64,000 nt of DNA from Jaltomata sinuosa (Eukaryota > Streptophyta > Magnoliopsida > Solanales > Solanaceae), in contig QJPP01001733.1 of assembly GCA_003996215.1 (NCBI GenBank), forward strand, positions 310,001 to 374,000, read 5' to 3'. Under the pieces are notes generated by a model, which saw only the letters and a list, made by a program, of their open reading frames with translations, was not told the DNA's origin and ran no database searches. The position numbers and the translations under genes are program-made. This document shows, one piece after another, positions 45,816-57,868 of the stretch; within the stretch, counting starts at the first letter, position 1; each line of letters opens with the position of its first letter.

Positions 45816-46561
45816 CTACTGATTCTTTAGGTCCAAATCAAGCTTCTTCAGAGCATAAGTATAATACCCCATACCGACAAATGCTTCTACCATATCATCA
45901 TACTCATCAATATCCTTTCCGTCGAGATTCATAATAACAGCTGCAAGTGCTTCAACACCAAGTCTCTCTTCAATAGGCACTACTAGCTGCTCCTTATCAA
46001 CCATATCTATAACTGATACTACGCACATGTCATCATGATGTTTCATAGATTTGCAGACATTGAAAGTAATCACCTCATCATTAAGTCTGAATTTCATCTG
46101 CCAGTCTCCAAGTCAACCAAAATGCATCCAGTGGCAATGAATGGGCATCCCAAGATAACGGGAACCTCAAAACTTACCTCACAGTCAGGAATCACAATGT
46201 CTGCAGGAAAGATGAAAGTGTCAACTTTCACAAGTACATCATAGATAATCCCCACTAGATTTTTCACTGTATGATCTACTATAAGAAGCCGTATTGTAGT
46301 CAGTTTAGGGGATCCTAAGCCTAACTGTTTGAACACTGCTAGTGGCATCAAATTAATACTAGCACCCAGATCACACAATACTTTTGCAAAATATAAAGCT
46401 CCAATCGTGCAAGGGATAGTAAATTCTCCAGGATCTTCATTTTTTCGCACCAGAAAATGGGAAGCTATTGCACTACAGTGGTGCAAGTTATAAGCAGGCT
46501 CAAAACTTACATTTATCTTCTTTGTCACCAGATCCTTCATGAACTTTACATACCCAGGCAT
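45816..46561 (-). pseudogene. Element B aspartic protease and linker
   Basis: The minus-strand frame 46094-46561 holds LCDLGASINLMPLAVF, the retropepsin motif, and PVILGCPF further on. The linker (45816-46097) is the acidic LNDEVITFNV...DDIDEYDDMVEAFVGMG stretch. In B the protease frame is open through K-Q-LG, unlike A, where the glutamine is a stop. Confidence 0.85.
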
Positions 46562-46579
46562 CTGCTCTAATGCTTCAAC

Positions 46580-48590
46580 TAAAGGAATATTTACTGAAAG
46601 CTATTTTAGCATAGAGATGAACTTGCGATATTTACCTTTCTCAGCCTTCTTGACTAATCTCTGTGGGTAAGGTGGAGGAGGTAATGGTATGGGCTTAAAG
46701 ACCTGTGGAAGCTCTTCATTCTTTTCTTTGGCAGCTTTGGACTTCTTCTCAATTGGACTTTCATTACCACTCTTTTCCTCTGAATCGTCCTTAATTTCTG
46801 TATCATCTTTTTCAAGCTCGGTCAGCTCATCAACAACTATGGGAACAGGAGAATCAACAGTATGTTTCCCGCTTTGAGTAGTCACTTCCATGCAACGCCC
46901 ATCATTTTTTAGATTCTAGACTGTATTACTAGGAAGTATGCCCTTCTAACGTGGATTTAAAGTTGAAGCATCTGACTTATCTGTTGCTCCATTTGCTTGA
47001 TGGCGATGACATGTTACTCTACTTTTTGATTCATGCCTGCAATGTTAGCATGCATCTCCTTCAAATTACCATTAGTTGAATCCACCTTCTACATTACCTT
47101 GGCAATCATCTCTTTGACAGTTAGCTGATCAGATCCTGCTTCATGGTTACTAGGAGGGATATACATGCCGCTTCTATCATTCTTGTAGCCATCCCTCTAT
47201 TCCAGTCACCATCCCTATCTCTACCCTTGCTTCTATCTTTATAGCCAGACCGATTATAGTTGTCATCTCTATCTCTGTTCCTACCTTGATTTTCTTGGTC
47301 ATTGGCTCGAAAACCTGCCACTTGATCATTCAGATAATTAGCTTTTTCATCAGATTTTTACCCATCCTGTCTTGGTGCTTTACTTATGAACCTACAACAT
47401 TCACCTTCTCCAAACCGTTATTAAGAATTTGTTTCACAATCAGATCTACAGTTGTTTTTAACCCTACAAAATCCTATCTAATCTCCTGCAATTCTTGATA
47501 GTCTATGGAATTTTCAACCGCATAAGTTCTTGCTGCACTTTCAGCCTCTCTGGTATGCCAAGCCCTGTTTGTCTTAATAACCCTATCAAACATCTCAGAA
47601 GTTCCGACATAAGTGTTCTCCATAAACACTCCCCCAGTGACTGTATCAACTACTACCTTGGTGTTCATATTCTGTGCTCTATTGAAGGTTTCCATGAAAT
47701 GATCTGAAGGGATCCAGTGATTTGGTACCTGTTTTAACTTCTTATTGAATCTAAGCCATGTTTCATATAGTGCCTCTATGGGTAACTGCTTGAAGTTATA
47801 GATTTCCTACTTGAGCTGCAACATCTTTGATGGGGGAAAGAACCTCTCTAAAAACTGACTTTACAGTTCAAGCCATATGAATATTGAAGCATCAGGTAGT
47901 TTCACAATCCAAAGTGTTGCTTCTCCAGTCAAAGAGAATGGAAAGACTCGCAATCTGATAGCATCTTGATCTACCCCTAGAAGGTGGTAAGAATTGCAAA
48001 TCTCCACAAAGTTCATCAAGTGCAAGTTCGCATCATCAGTGGGCTTGCCAGCAAATAATCCCTTCAGGTTCAGCAGCTGAATCATAGTGCTTGTAATATC
48101 AAACTTTGTACCATCGGGTAGCGGTGGCAATACTATGGGGCCTGTTATTCCTGTGTCATCAACATCATCATCATCAATATTGTACCGAGGGATGTGTCAA
48201 GGTTGTTGAGGCTGGCAACCCCTGTTCCCTCTCAGACAAACCAGATCTTAATGTATATTGCATTGGACTGCCTCATCTCTTGCAGCTTGAGCATTTAGTG
48301 CAACTTGATGAGCAGTTTCCTGCCTTGCTTGCCTTGCCTGTTCAGCTACAACATTTCAATTTTCTAGGTCTGTGGCAACCTGAGCATCATGTGTGATTTG
48401 TGCCTTTTCTTCTGCCTGCTGCTTTTGCTGTTCTTCGGCTAACATTCGAGCTGTGGCGTCAACATGTGTCTCGAAAACTCCCTCCTTAACCATGTTTCTC
48501 AGAGTTCTTGGGAGTTCAATATCAAATGGAATCAGGGGATTGCCTTGGCTCTTTGTACTGAGCATGCACAAGTGTGCAACCTGTGGAACA
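46580..48590 (-). pseudogene. Element B gag
   Basis: Blocks on the minus strand: the N-terminus MCMLSTKSQGNPLIPFDIEL (48356-48571); the gag domain PPLPDGTKFDITSTMIQLLN and FPFSLTGEATLW (47861-48130); MNTKVVVDTVTGGVFMEN (47474-47695); a basic NRDRDDNYNRSGYKDRSKGR tract (47121-47321); and the proline-rich PLPPPPYPQRLVKKAEKGKY (46601-46891). Stops and frameshifts separate them. A CCACAG splice-acceptor-like site precedes the first block on the minus strand near 48580. Confidence 0.8.
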
Positions 48591-48675
48591 AAATAAAAAT
48601 AACAGAAAAAGTAAAATCAGTAAATTAGGACTAATAGTCAAATAACACAATTTCTCTTAATCCTAAATTGTATTC

Positions 48676-48694
48676 CCTGACAATGGCACAAAAA
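48676..48694 (-). other. Degenerate primer binding site of B
   Basis: On the minus strand TTGTGCCATTGTCAGGGA lies a few bases after the LTR end and corresponds to TGGCGCCGTTGCCGGGGA (Asp-tRNA type) with several substitutions. Confidence 0.65.
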
Positions 48695-48696
48695 TT

Positions 48697-49760
48697 TGAT
48701 ACTCCCAAATTACACCTCCAAAAGAAGTATAAAGCGATCTCTTTTCAAATATAGAATCTAACCAAGGTTAGGGTCGATCCCACAGGGAATATGGTGGGAT
48801 CTCGTTCAATTATGTATATTCGCACTCTTAGCCGACTAATTTCCCTAAAGGGTTTTTAAGTAACAATTAATGTTTGTAAATTATTAAGTAACCAGTAATT
48901 AGCAAGTATCAATATTGTTGTGATTCAAAGAGAATATAGACTAGGACTGTGTTCCCCATGAGTTCATAACGCTGTAGGCGTTGTACTAGCAATCTATTCT
49001 GGTGCTTAGCATGCAAGATCAATAAGTTAGGTTCACCTAAATGGTTGGTCCCCTAGATAAATGAATTTCACCATGCAACTTGGTCCGTCTATGGGTGTAT
49101 GCTTTGCTAACCCTTACCCTTGATCCCAGATTAGCTATTCCCGGATAAGGTCAAGCTATTAGATGAGGGTTGATAGCCTCAAATCTCCATTGTAAATAAC
49201 CCTTTTCCCATTTGTTACCTCCTTGGTCTGGCAAGTAAGAATAAGGTGAGTTCTAACGTTGTCCACTGTTAAAAAGACATTAAAGTGAAGGGAATAATAA
49301 TACATGCATAAACACTGTCCTAGAATTGCTAAGTAATTTGCCTACGTTGTTAATCTGTCATGGTTCCTACAACCCTAGTTGTGGATTTAGTTACTCATGT
49401 TCATAAGAAAACTATCAGAGGTTGTTGAAGCATTCATGATCATACACTTACAAGAAGAAGTAAAGAAATCTGAAAATTTGAATAATTGAAGAAGAATCAA
49501 GAATCAAGAATCAAGAGTCAATGAACTTTTTAATTTCTCAAAACCAAGAAGAAATCAATACCAAGTATTTTCGAATATGTTTCCTACAAATTATCGAGCA
49601 TAACTCATAAAATAAAACCTAGGAAAAGTATTTATAGACATCACAAATCCTATCCTAAACAAGATCATGACTTGGTTTATGACCCGTTGTTTCAGATGAG
49701 GGTTTGTGGTTTACAGAAGTCAATCGTGGTCCTAAGAAGTCAATGTTGCATGTTGTGAAG
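48697..49760 (-). repeat. Element B 5' LTR, truncated
   Basis: Minus-strand orientation. The inner end (48697, GGGAGTATCA) is intact. Homology to 16197-17250 stops at about 49760 after GTTGCATGTTGTGAAG, leaving out roughly the first 530 bp of the LTR (minus-strand sense), including its palindrome block. It abuts sequence belonging to the LTR of C. Confidence 0.85.
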
Positions 49761-49770
49761 TATATATGTT

Positions 49771-49909
49771 ATCATCCCTATTTCTTGTTTATATTTATAT
49801 CTTTTGCTTTTCTTACCTAAACTGCTTTTATTTTCTTCTGCATTATTGGGTTTGCTTGCTTACTGAGGGTTGTGTAGGCACCATCATGGCCCCATTTTGG
49901 GTTGTAACA
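49771..49909 (+). repeat. Element C 5' LTR, right end
   Basis: The sequence before the primer site ends GTTGTAACA, as expected for an LTR 3' end. It continues the LTR interrupted at 16196. The ten bases at 49761-49770 cannot be assigned with certainty to B or C. Confidence 0.7.
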
Positions 49910-49912
49910 GAG

Positions 49913-49933
49913 TGGTATCAGAGCTCTAGGTTC
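49913..49933 (+). other. Primer binding site of C (iMet-tRNA type)
   Basis: TGGTATCAGAGC, three bases after the LTR end, is the common plant primer site complementary to the initiator methionine tRNA 3' end. Confidence 0.9.
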
Positions 49934-50117
49934 ACCGGTCTCACCAGTACAAGAGCAAAGTGTCTAGTAGAGTCTCATGGATCGGTACGATAATATCTGT
50001 ATCTAATCTGCGAGAGGATATAAGACATTCCTAGGAAAGATTCTATCTTGTTTTATTCTTTATCGTGCTTCTGTGACTTGATCAACTTCTAAGTATCTTT
50101 GTTTCACTCTTTCTCAG

Positions 50118-51515
50118 ATGATTCAGACGAGATCAGCTGCGGGTGAGGATAAGGCCCCTGCATTTGTAGTTAAAGCCCCAGCTAGGGGATGGGTTAAAGG
50201 TCAACCGAGATGTCAAGGTAGGGGTCGAGCTGCGGTGCTAGCTCGGTCCCAGGATAGTATACCATCACCAGAGCATGAGGTCAGGGTTGAGGAGGTTCAG
50301 TATGAGCCAAAGGGTATGGGTTCAGCCTAACATATTGCATGTTTTGTAGCTACTCTAGTGCTACAGGACACCTTGGTTCGATTACTTGAGTTTATCCAGG
50401 AAAAGCCTATTTGACAATGAAAGTGACCAAAGATATTCGTTTTTCAAAAAACTTTATCTTGTACACAAATACAGCAGACCAACAACTTCACCAGATACTC
50501 TGATTGGCTCTCAGGTTAGAGATGAGGCTCAGACTTCAGCCCAGGCAGCGTCTCAGGGTTCAGGAGCAGCCTGCTACTGTGGCTCTCAGGTTAGATGTAT
50601 TGCCAGTCCCTGAAGTTATTCCACCTCTTCTAACTGGGCCTATTATTTCTTCTGAGGAGCAGAAGATGCTTGGTAGGTTTCTGAGATTAGGTCTTCTGAG
50701 GTTTTCAGGTGCCTCCAGGGAGGATGCACATCAGTTTCTGACTAGCTACCAGGAAAGATTGCATAATTTGGGGTTAGTTGACTCGCATGGAGCAGATTAC
50801 ACCATGTTTTAGCTGGATGGTCCAGTGAAACAGTGGTGGAGGTCATATGTAGCTTATAGGCTAGCCAGTTCACCTCCGCTTACTTGTGCAAGGTTCTCTA
50901 CAACTTTTCTGGAGAAGTGTGTACCATGTAGCATGAGAGAGAAATTGATGGATCAGTTCTTCGGGTTAGAGCAGGGCTCCATGATTGTTTCTGAGTATGA
51001 GGTTTTCTTCTATCAGTTGGCTAGGCACGCCACTATGACTCTGCCTACCGAGCATGAAAGGGTGCATCACTTTGTTCGAGGGTTGACTCTACAACTTAGA
51101 TTAGCTACAGAGGGTATGGTGGCATTAGGTCAGTCTTTTCTAGAGATAGTAGACCATGCCTGCAATATTGAGAGTATACTTCATGAGGCCCAAGGGGGCA
51201 GCAATAAGAGGCCCCGCTATAAGGGAAGTTTCAGCGGTTCACAAGCCCGTGGTAGAGGCCACTTTGGTAGGGGTCAACATTAGTAGTGTTTCCACCTGAG
51301 CCAGCTTATTCAGGGAGCATTACAGACTACTGAGGGTCAGAGTATCCAGATTATTGTTCCTGCTCCACGGGGTGCTCATTCAGGGTCCACAAGTCATGGT
51401 AGTCATTTTGATTCAGCCGGGTTTTCACAGCAGGGTATGTATGGTTAGGGTTGTTATGAGTGTGGTGATATAGGCTACTTTGGTAGAGAGTGTCCATCAT
51501 TACCGCACTAAAGGC
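50118..51515 (+). pseudogene. Element C gag
   Basis: The ATG at 50118 starts MIQTRSAAGEDKAP. The gag domain follows: MLGRFLRLGLLRFSGAS and DAHQFLTSYQERLHNLGL (50504-50812), then WWRSYVAYRLASSPPLTCARF and HERVHHFVRGLTLQLRLATE (50825-51283). A zinc knuckle near 51447-51495 reads CYECGDIGYFGREC, where the usual histidine of CX2CX4HX4C is tyrosine. Stops at 50810-50812, 51281-51286 and before the knuckle are TAG. A frameshift or small rearrangement lies near 50400-50510. It would be the capsid protein. Confidence 0.85.
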
Positions 51516-51639
51516 GACATGATAAGATAGTTCAGGCTCCCAGGGCTCCAGCACCACCAGCTAGGAGTGGTTCACAAAGTAGTAGGGGTGGTCCTTATGG
51601 TACTAGAGGTGGTCCTCAATCTGGTAGGTCAGGTGGTCA

Positions 51640-53560
51640 TGGCGGTCGGAGACACATATATACAGTTCCAAGCTGGATAGAAATTGAGGCTTCAGATGTT
51701 GTGATCACAGATACAATCTCCATCTGTCATCAGTCTACTTTTGCTTTGTTTGATCTGGGGTCTACATTCTCATATGTATCTTCTTATTATGCTACTCATC
51801 TGGAGTCTGCTTGTGAGTCTTTGCCTGCGCCCTTGCATGTAGCTACCTAGTAAGAGATTCCTTAGTAGTGGATCAGGTGTGTTGGGCTTGCGTGGTGACT
51901 ATCTTGGAGTATGACACATGGGTAGACTTGATTGTACTTGATATGGTTGATTTTGATGTGATCTTAGGCATGTATTGGTTGTCTCCTTACCATGCGGTCT
52001 TGGATTGCTTCGCCAAGACTGTTACTCTATGGATGCCTAGTATCCCTCCTATCATATGGAAGGGTGTCGATAGCCACATACCGAGAGGAGTTATATCTTT
52101 CCTGAGTGCCCAATGGTTGGTTGGGAAGGGATGCTTAGCCTATCTTGCCTACATCCGTGATACTAGTGACACCATACCTTCTCTTGAGTTAGTTCTTATA
52201 GTTTGCGAGTGTTCAGATGTGTTTCCTTCTGATCTTCTGGGTCTTCCTCCTGATCGTGGCATTGACTTTGGTATTGATATTGAGTTGGGCACTCAGTCCA
52301 TTTCTATTTCTCCATATCGGATGGCACCAACTGAGTTGAGGGAGCTTAAGGATCAGCTCTAGGATCTATGGAGTAGAGGGTTCATCAAGCCTAGTGTGTC
52401 TTCGTGGTGTGCTCCAGTTCTGTTTGTGAAGAAGAAAGATGGGTCCATGCATATGTGTATTGACTATAGACAGTTAAATAAAGTGATAGTGAAGAATAGA
52501 TATCCAATGCCTCGTATTGATGATTTGTTTGACCAGCTATAGGGGGCAGCGATGTTCTCTAAGATTGACTTGAGGTCCGGCTATCACCAGTTGAGAATTA
52601 GGGCTGAGGAAATCCCAAAGACTGCATTTAGGACTCAGTACGGTCATTATGAGTTCCTAGTCATGTCTTTTGGGTTGAATAATGCCCCAGTAACATTTAT
52701 AGAATTGATGAACCATGTGTTCAGTGCCTACTTGGACTCATTTATGATTGTGTTCATCGATGATGTTCTAATATATTCAAGGAGTAGAGAGGAGCATGAG
52801 CAGCATCTTAGAGTTTTACTTCAGACCTTGCGAGACCATCAGTTATATGCCAAATTCACTAAGTGTGACTTTTGGCTTGAGTTTGTGGCATTCCTAGGGC
52901 ACGTGATCTCCAAGGATAGGATTATGGTGGATCCAGTGAAGATTGCAGTAGTTTGTGATTGGGCTAGGCCTACTTCTTCTACCAAGGTTCACAGTTTCAT
53001 CAAGTTGGCAGGTTACTACAGACAGTTTGTGGAGGGGTTTTCTTCTATAGCAGCTTCATTGAATAGATTGACTTAGAAGAATATTCCCTTCTAGTGGTCA
53101 GATGAGTGTGAGGTGAGCTTTCAGAAGCTCAAGGCCTTGTTTACTTCAGCTCTGATTCCTACTCTTCCGGTCGAGGGCTAGGGTTTACCGTGTATTGTGA
53201 TGCTTTATGTATTGGTTTGGGTTATGTGTTGATGCAACATGGTCGAGTTATTGCTTATGCTTCTAGACAGTCAAAGTTTCATGAGAGAAACTACCCCACA
53301 CATGACTTGGAGTTAGCAGCGGTAGTCTTCGTATTGAAGATTTGGAGGCATTATCTTTATGGCGTGCATTGTGAGATCTTCACTGATCATCGTAGGCTCT
53401 AGTACATTTTCAGCTAGAAGGATCTAAATTTGAGGCAGCGTAGGTGGTTGGAGTTACTAAAGGACTATGACATCTCTATTCTTTATCATCCGGGCAAGGC
53501 AAACATGATAGCGGGTGCCTTGAGCTGGAAGGCAGTGAGTATGAGTAGCTTGGATTTCTT
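51640..53560 (+). pseudogene. Element C protease, reverse transcriptase and RNase H
   Basis: Protease: ALFDLGSTFSYVSSYYA near 51745-51800, with the DxG motif (family DSGATHSF). The region 51868-52362 continues with FDVILGMYWL and ends PYRMAPTELRELKDQL. RT: KDGSMHMCIDYRQLNKV, then FSKIDLRSGYHQLRI, FLVMSFGLNNAPVTF and the catalytic FIDD in IVFIDDVLIYSRS (52552-53076). RNase H: VYCDALCIGLGYVLMQ, then YASRQSKFHERNYPTHDLEL and FTDHRRL (53190-53402). Separating stops at 52360-52362, 52540-52542, 53074-53076 and 53400-53402 are all TAG at positions normally glutamine. Confidence 0.88.
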
Positions 53561-53589
53561 AGTGATAGAGGAGCGACCTTTAGCTTGGG

Positions 53590-55110
53590 ACATCTAGTCC
53601 TTGGCTAACAAGTTAGTTAGACTTGATATTTCTGAGTTGGGTTGTATTCTTCCTTGTATTAAGGCTAGATCTTCCTTGTTGGAGCAAATTTGGGCACAAC
53701 AGTTTGATGATGAGAGATTGAGGATCATTCATGACAAGGTGTTAAGCGGTGAGGCTAGGAAGGCAACCTTGGATTTAGAGGGTATTCTGAGGATCTAGGG
53801 TCGTATTTGCATTCCTAGAGTTGGTGACTTGGTTAGATTGATCTTGGAGGAGGCTCATTATTCTAGATATTTTATTCATCCCGAGGCAGCTAAGATGTAT
53901 CATGACTTGAGGCAGCACTACTGGTGGTATGGGATGAAGAGGGATATTTTAGCTTTCGTGTCTAAGTGCTTGAACTATTAGCAGGTGAAGTTTGAGTACC
54001 AAAGGCTAAATGGTTTGACTCAGAGGCTACCCATTCCAGAGTGGAAATGGGAGCGGATAGCTATGTACTTTGTTATTAATTTGCCACATACTTTGCGGAG
54101 ATTTGATGCTATTTGGGTCATTATGGATAGGTTGACGAAGTCTGCTCACTTTTTGTTGGTTCAAACTTCCTATAGTTTTGAGAGGTTGGCTCAAATCTAC
54201 AATCGTGAGGTTATCCATTTGCATGGTGTGCTAGTTTCCATCATTTCTGATCGTGGTACTCAGTTCACTTTGCATTTCTGGAGGTCTATTCAGAGAGAGT
54301 TGGGTACTAGAGTTGAGCTTAGCACCACTTTCCATCTGCAGACTGATGGTCAATTAGAGCATACTATTGAGGTTCTGGAGGATATGTTGCGAACCTGTGT
54401 TATTAATTTTGGGGGTCAGTGGGATCAGTGCATAGCTTTGGCAGAGTTTGCATATAATAATAGTTACCATTCCAGCATTCAGATTGCTCCTTTAGAGGCT
54501 TTGTATGGTAGGGGGTGCAAATCTCCGGTTGGTTTATTTTATGCTTTCGAGGTTAGACCGTGGGGTACCAACTTGCTTCGTGATTCTATTGATAGGGTCT
54601 GGGTCTTTTCGGAGAGACTATGCACTACCCAGAGTAGACAGAAGAGTTATGCTACGGGAGAGTTTGAGATCTAGAGTTCATGGTTGGTGATAGTGTGTTC
54701 CTTTGAGTGTCACCCATGAAGGGCGTATTGAGGTTCGGGAGGAAGTGTAAGCTTAGTCCTAGGTTGATTAGGCCATTTGAGATCCTTTATTGCATTGGGG
54801 AGGTTGCTTATGAGTTGGCCTTGCCTCCTGCTCTTTCCAGTGTTCACCCAATTTTTCATGTCTCTATGCTGCGTCAGTATATTCTAGATGAGTCTCACGT
54901 GCTTCAGTGGGATTCGGTTCAGTTGGATGAGTCTTAAGCTTTTGAGGAAGAGCCTGTTGCTATTTTGGATAGGAAGGTTAGGAAGTTGAGGTCCAAGGAG
55001 ATTGCATCAGTTAAGATTCAGTGGCGGCATCGTCCTGTCGAGGAGGCTACTTGGGAGATTGAGACCGACATACGAACCCGCTATCCTCGCCTTTTCGAGT
55101 CTTCAGGTAC
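53590..55110 (+). pseudogene. Element C integrase with chromodomain-like tail
   Basis: The zinc-binding region has HPEAAKMYHDLRQHYWW and VSKCLNY, which has lost part of the HHCC pattern. The core (53985-54674) contains MDRLTKSAHFL, ISDRGTQFT and TDGQLEHTIEVLEDMLR, with the D,D,E residues recognisable. The C-terminal part (54707-54937) shows GRKCKLSPRLIRPFEILYCIGEVAYEL. The tail (54965-55110) reads VKIQWRHRPVEEATWEIETDIRTRYPRLF, the chromodomain-like CHD tail of Tekay elements, thought to guide insertion to heterochromatin. Stops are at 53796-53798, near 53979 and at 54672-54674. Confidence 0.88.
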
Positions 55111-55159
55111 TATCTTTTCTCTAACTTTCAAAGACGAAAGTCCTTTTAGTAGTGGATGT

Positions 55160-55929
55160 TGTATTGATCCTCCAGGTCATTTTCTATTTTTCATGCCTTT
55201 TTGGTGTTTTGAGATTTCCCTCAGCGGCTACAGATCATTTATGACTTGTAAGAACTAATGGTTCGATGCCCCGTCCATTCGTTAGGTTGTTATGGCCATT
55301 TCTCTATTTTAGAACTTGAACTTAGAAAATATTTGACTTCGGTCAACTTTTTTTGTAAATGTGCTCAGAATCAAATTCTGATAGTTCCATTGGCTCCAGA
55401 GCGGGGATTTTGGTTTAGTGGGACCCTTGATTTGGGTCTAGGTACTTTCAGTTTGGTTATGTGTTGTTTTCTGTGTTTTCAAGCCAGTTTGGCTTGTGGG
55501 GTTGACTTTGATCAACATTCAAAGAAGACGACTTCGAATGGAAATTCTGTCAGTGCTGTTAGCTCTGGAATGTCGACTTTGGGCTAGAGGGACCTTTGGT
55601 TAAGGTCCCGAGGTTTTTGGACTTGTTTTTGGCCTTTGGTTTTTTTTTTGGTAAAGGTTGGCTAATAATTGGTTTTGGGCGTGGGGCCCATTTTTTATTA
55701 AATCGACCTTTGTTGGGATTTTTGTCGGTTCTGTTGAGTTTGAAATGCTATTTTTAGTCGAATAGCTCAGCTTGTTTCTATTTGTGAGACCCCATATGTA
55801 TTTTCAGGGGTCCATCAGTTTCAAAATTTACCATAATTTGGCTTGGAAGCAGCTGGTTGCTTGGGCTGGCAAGGCAGCGCGCCTGCGGTGCTTTAGGCAC
55901 TGTGGCCGGGCTGCTCCTACGGTACCTGT
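55160..55929 (+). repeat. Element C 3' LTR, left part
   Basis: It begins TGTATTGATCCTCCAGG, aligning with 14012 onward, after a polypurine-type AAAGACGAAAGTCC region (55130-55145). It stops at 55929 where D is inserted. Confidence 0.85.
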
Positions 55930-56347
55930 TGATGTACCGGCATCCTATGACACATTTGACTCCTTTAACTAAGAATAATCATGAGTTTTCAAGTAACCGT
56001 TGTTGTTTTTGGTGGTATTTGTGTTGTAATTGCAGGAACTTGAACGAAAATGGAAAGAATGGGGATTTTGCACTTGAAATGGGCGTACTGTTAGGTGTGG
56101 TGACTCACCTAACGAGTCACCACGAGTGTGACAAACCAGCAAGTGAGCCATTAAAGTAAAGCAGCCCACAAGAGCCAACTGTTTATTGGTGATAACTCCC
56201 ATGACGATTCTCCAAGTCCATGGGGAGTCGTCACAACAAGCCACCACACCACAACAGAAGCTTCAGCTCACTGTTTAGCCATGACGAGTCAAAGCCATGA
56301 TGACTCATCAGAGCGAACGTCAAAATGAGACAAAATTTTCAGCTACT
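55930..56347 (+). repeat. Element D first LTR, truncated
   Basis: It aligns with the first 418 or so bases of the LTR at 57869, up to TTTTCAGCTACTG. It then joins directly to CTTCTACTTTGGAG of the internal region. Confidence 0.85.
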
Positions 56348-57868
56348 GCTTCTACTTTGGAGAACCCGGCGGTCTCTAACATCGTACCAGACTCTAAGTC
56401 CTAAGGGCTTCACAGGTATCCCTTTCTCTCACAGTTTTAGCTTTCGCATGTATGCATTAGGGACAATACATGAGTCTAAGTTGAGGGTGTTGGGATACCT
56501 GTGAGTCTATCACCACCGAGGGTTTTTGTTGCTGTGTTTCTTTTCCCTCGGTATGCTATCTAGTAGAACCAACATGTTTAGGTTGTCATTTAAATTTTGT
56601 TTGTGTTGTGTTGTGGTGTCTAAAGTAAGCATGGCTGTTTGGCAAGTTGAATTAAAAAGAGCCCCGTCCGAAAAAATGTTGAATTTGTACTTATGTTTGA
56701 AATGGTTATTTATTCTGGATCCCTGAATGTCATTGTGTGGTTGTGATTGTGAAAATTGTGCTTAAGCCGAGATGTTGTTTTGATAGTTGGTAGTGGTATG
56801 ATTTCTTGGTGCCAAGTGCGTGTGAGATTATTATTATAAATTCTTACTTTGTGCATGCATCTAGAACTTGCCCGTCCTATTCTGTTAAGTTTGAAGTTAG
56901 TTGCTTAGGAAAGGATCACAAGCCCTTTTTGTGTGAAGTCCACTTAGCTTAAAAAAACCATCCAAATATAAATAATCCCTTTGATCCCTGTTTGAGACAA
57001 AGTTGACCTTGTTCTTTCATTAATCTGTTACATTCCCTTTTAACTTTGAATCTCTATTTTGGCCCTGGTCCCTCCTTGGACATCGTGCACCTCAACTCAG
57101 GCAATCAGCCTAAGTTGAGGGTGGCTACTGTAGAGGTACATGATAAAAAAATAGGATTGATTAGATTGGTTGTTGATAGAATGAAAAGAGCAGGTGTGTG
57201 CCAGAGAAAAAGAAAGAAAAAAAATAAAGAAGTGAAAGAAAAGTGAAAAAGAACGAAAAAGAGTTATCAAGTTTAGAAGGCCGCACCTATAGCTAGAACA
57301 AAAGAAATCAAAGGTGAATAAGGGTGGTTGGAATGAGTTTTGAGTGAAAATAATAGGTTGATTATTACAAGGAGGGTTTAGTCACTATTCCCTAAATATA
57401 TCCTACCTGCACCCGAAGCCTCATTATAAGCCAAAACAAGTCCTGTAGTGATCCTGAGCGACTTTCTGAAAAATTGAAGTAGAATAGAAAGGGCAAGCCT
57501 ATGGTATTGAATATGCACTGTTCGAAATCGTTTGTGAGTGTGAGTGTCTTACTTATTCAAAAATCTTGTGTGTGGGACTTCTTTATTGTGAGGGCACCGG
57601 GATTTCGTTATTATCTACCGGTTGTCGGGATAACTGCTTTGTGTGTGTAGAATATTCTATCATATCGGAATGACATCCTTGGATCCTTACAAGTTAACTT
57701 TTCTAACACTTGTGTAGTACCGGGAAGGGGGGCTTAGTTTAAATTGATTAAACTATTGAATGACAATGGTTTGCTAGAGACATGTTGGTTGTATTCTTAG
57801 TTGAGTCGTCTCTTTGTGTTTGTTGTCTTGTTGCTTTAGGAAAAGCGAACATTATAAGTTGAGGGTGT
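56348..57868 (+). other. Element D 3' internal region, copy 1
   Basis: Non-coding by appearance. It holds GCATTAGGGACAATAC and two GTTGAGGGTGTTG blocks (near 56482 and 57860), the uninterrupted counterpart of the CACTA target (about 56565-56590), and a purine-rich AAAGAAAGAAAAAAAA tract near 57200. Short frames such as 56526-56726 are also conserved in copy 2 but look like chance frames. Confidence 0.75.

Larger units (their letters stand above)
16197..49760 (-). mobile_element. Element B: Athila-like retrotransposon, minus strand
   Basis: B is inserted in the 5' LTR of C. Reading on the minus strand it has a 5' LTR truncated at its outer end (48697-49760), a degenerate Asp-tRNA primer site, gag, pol (42850-48590), a 3' region with an ORF3 remnant, and a complete 3' LTR (16197-17783). 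It was interrupted by A at 18466/39848, with GTGAT duplicated, and carries a solo LTR (40018-41489). Compared with A it lacks most of the region between ORF3 and the 3' LTR. Candidate 5-bp target duplications are ATCAT at 16192-16196 and at 49771-49775, the latter separated from B by about 10 bp of unassigned sequence. Confidence 0.85.

Noticed and set aside
56526..56726. Frame conserved at 60068-60268
   Set aside because: Conserved only because the two D internal copies are near-identical duplicates. No protein family recognised and no initiation context.
57046..57246. Lysine-rich frame, repeated at 60588-60779
   Set aside because: Overlaps a purine-rich tract in the 3' region of D; the counterpart in A (37415-37648) is open on the other strand only, so coding is unlikely.
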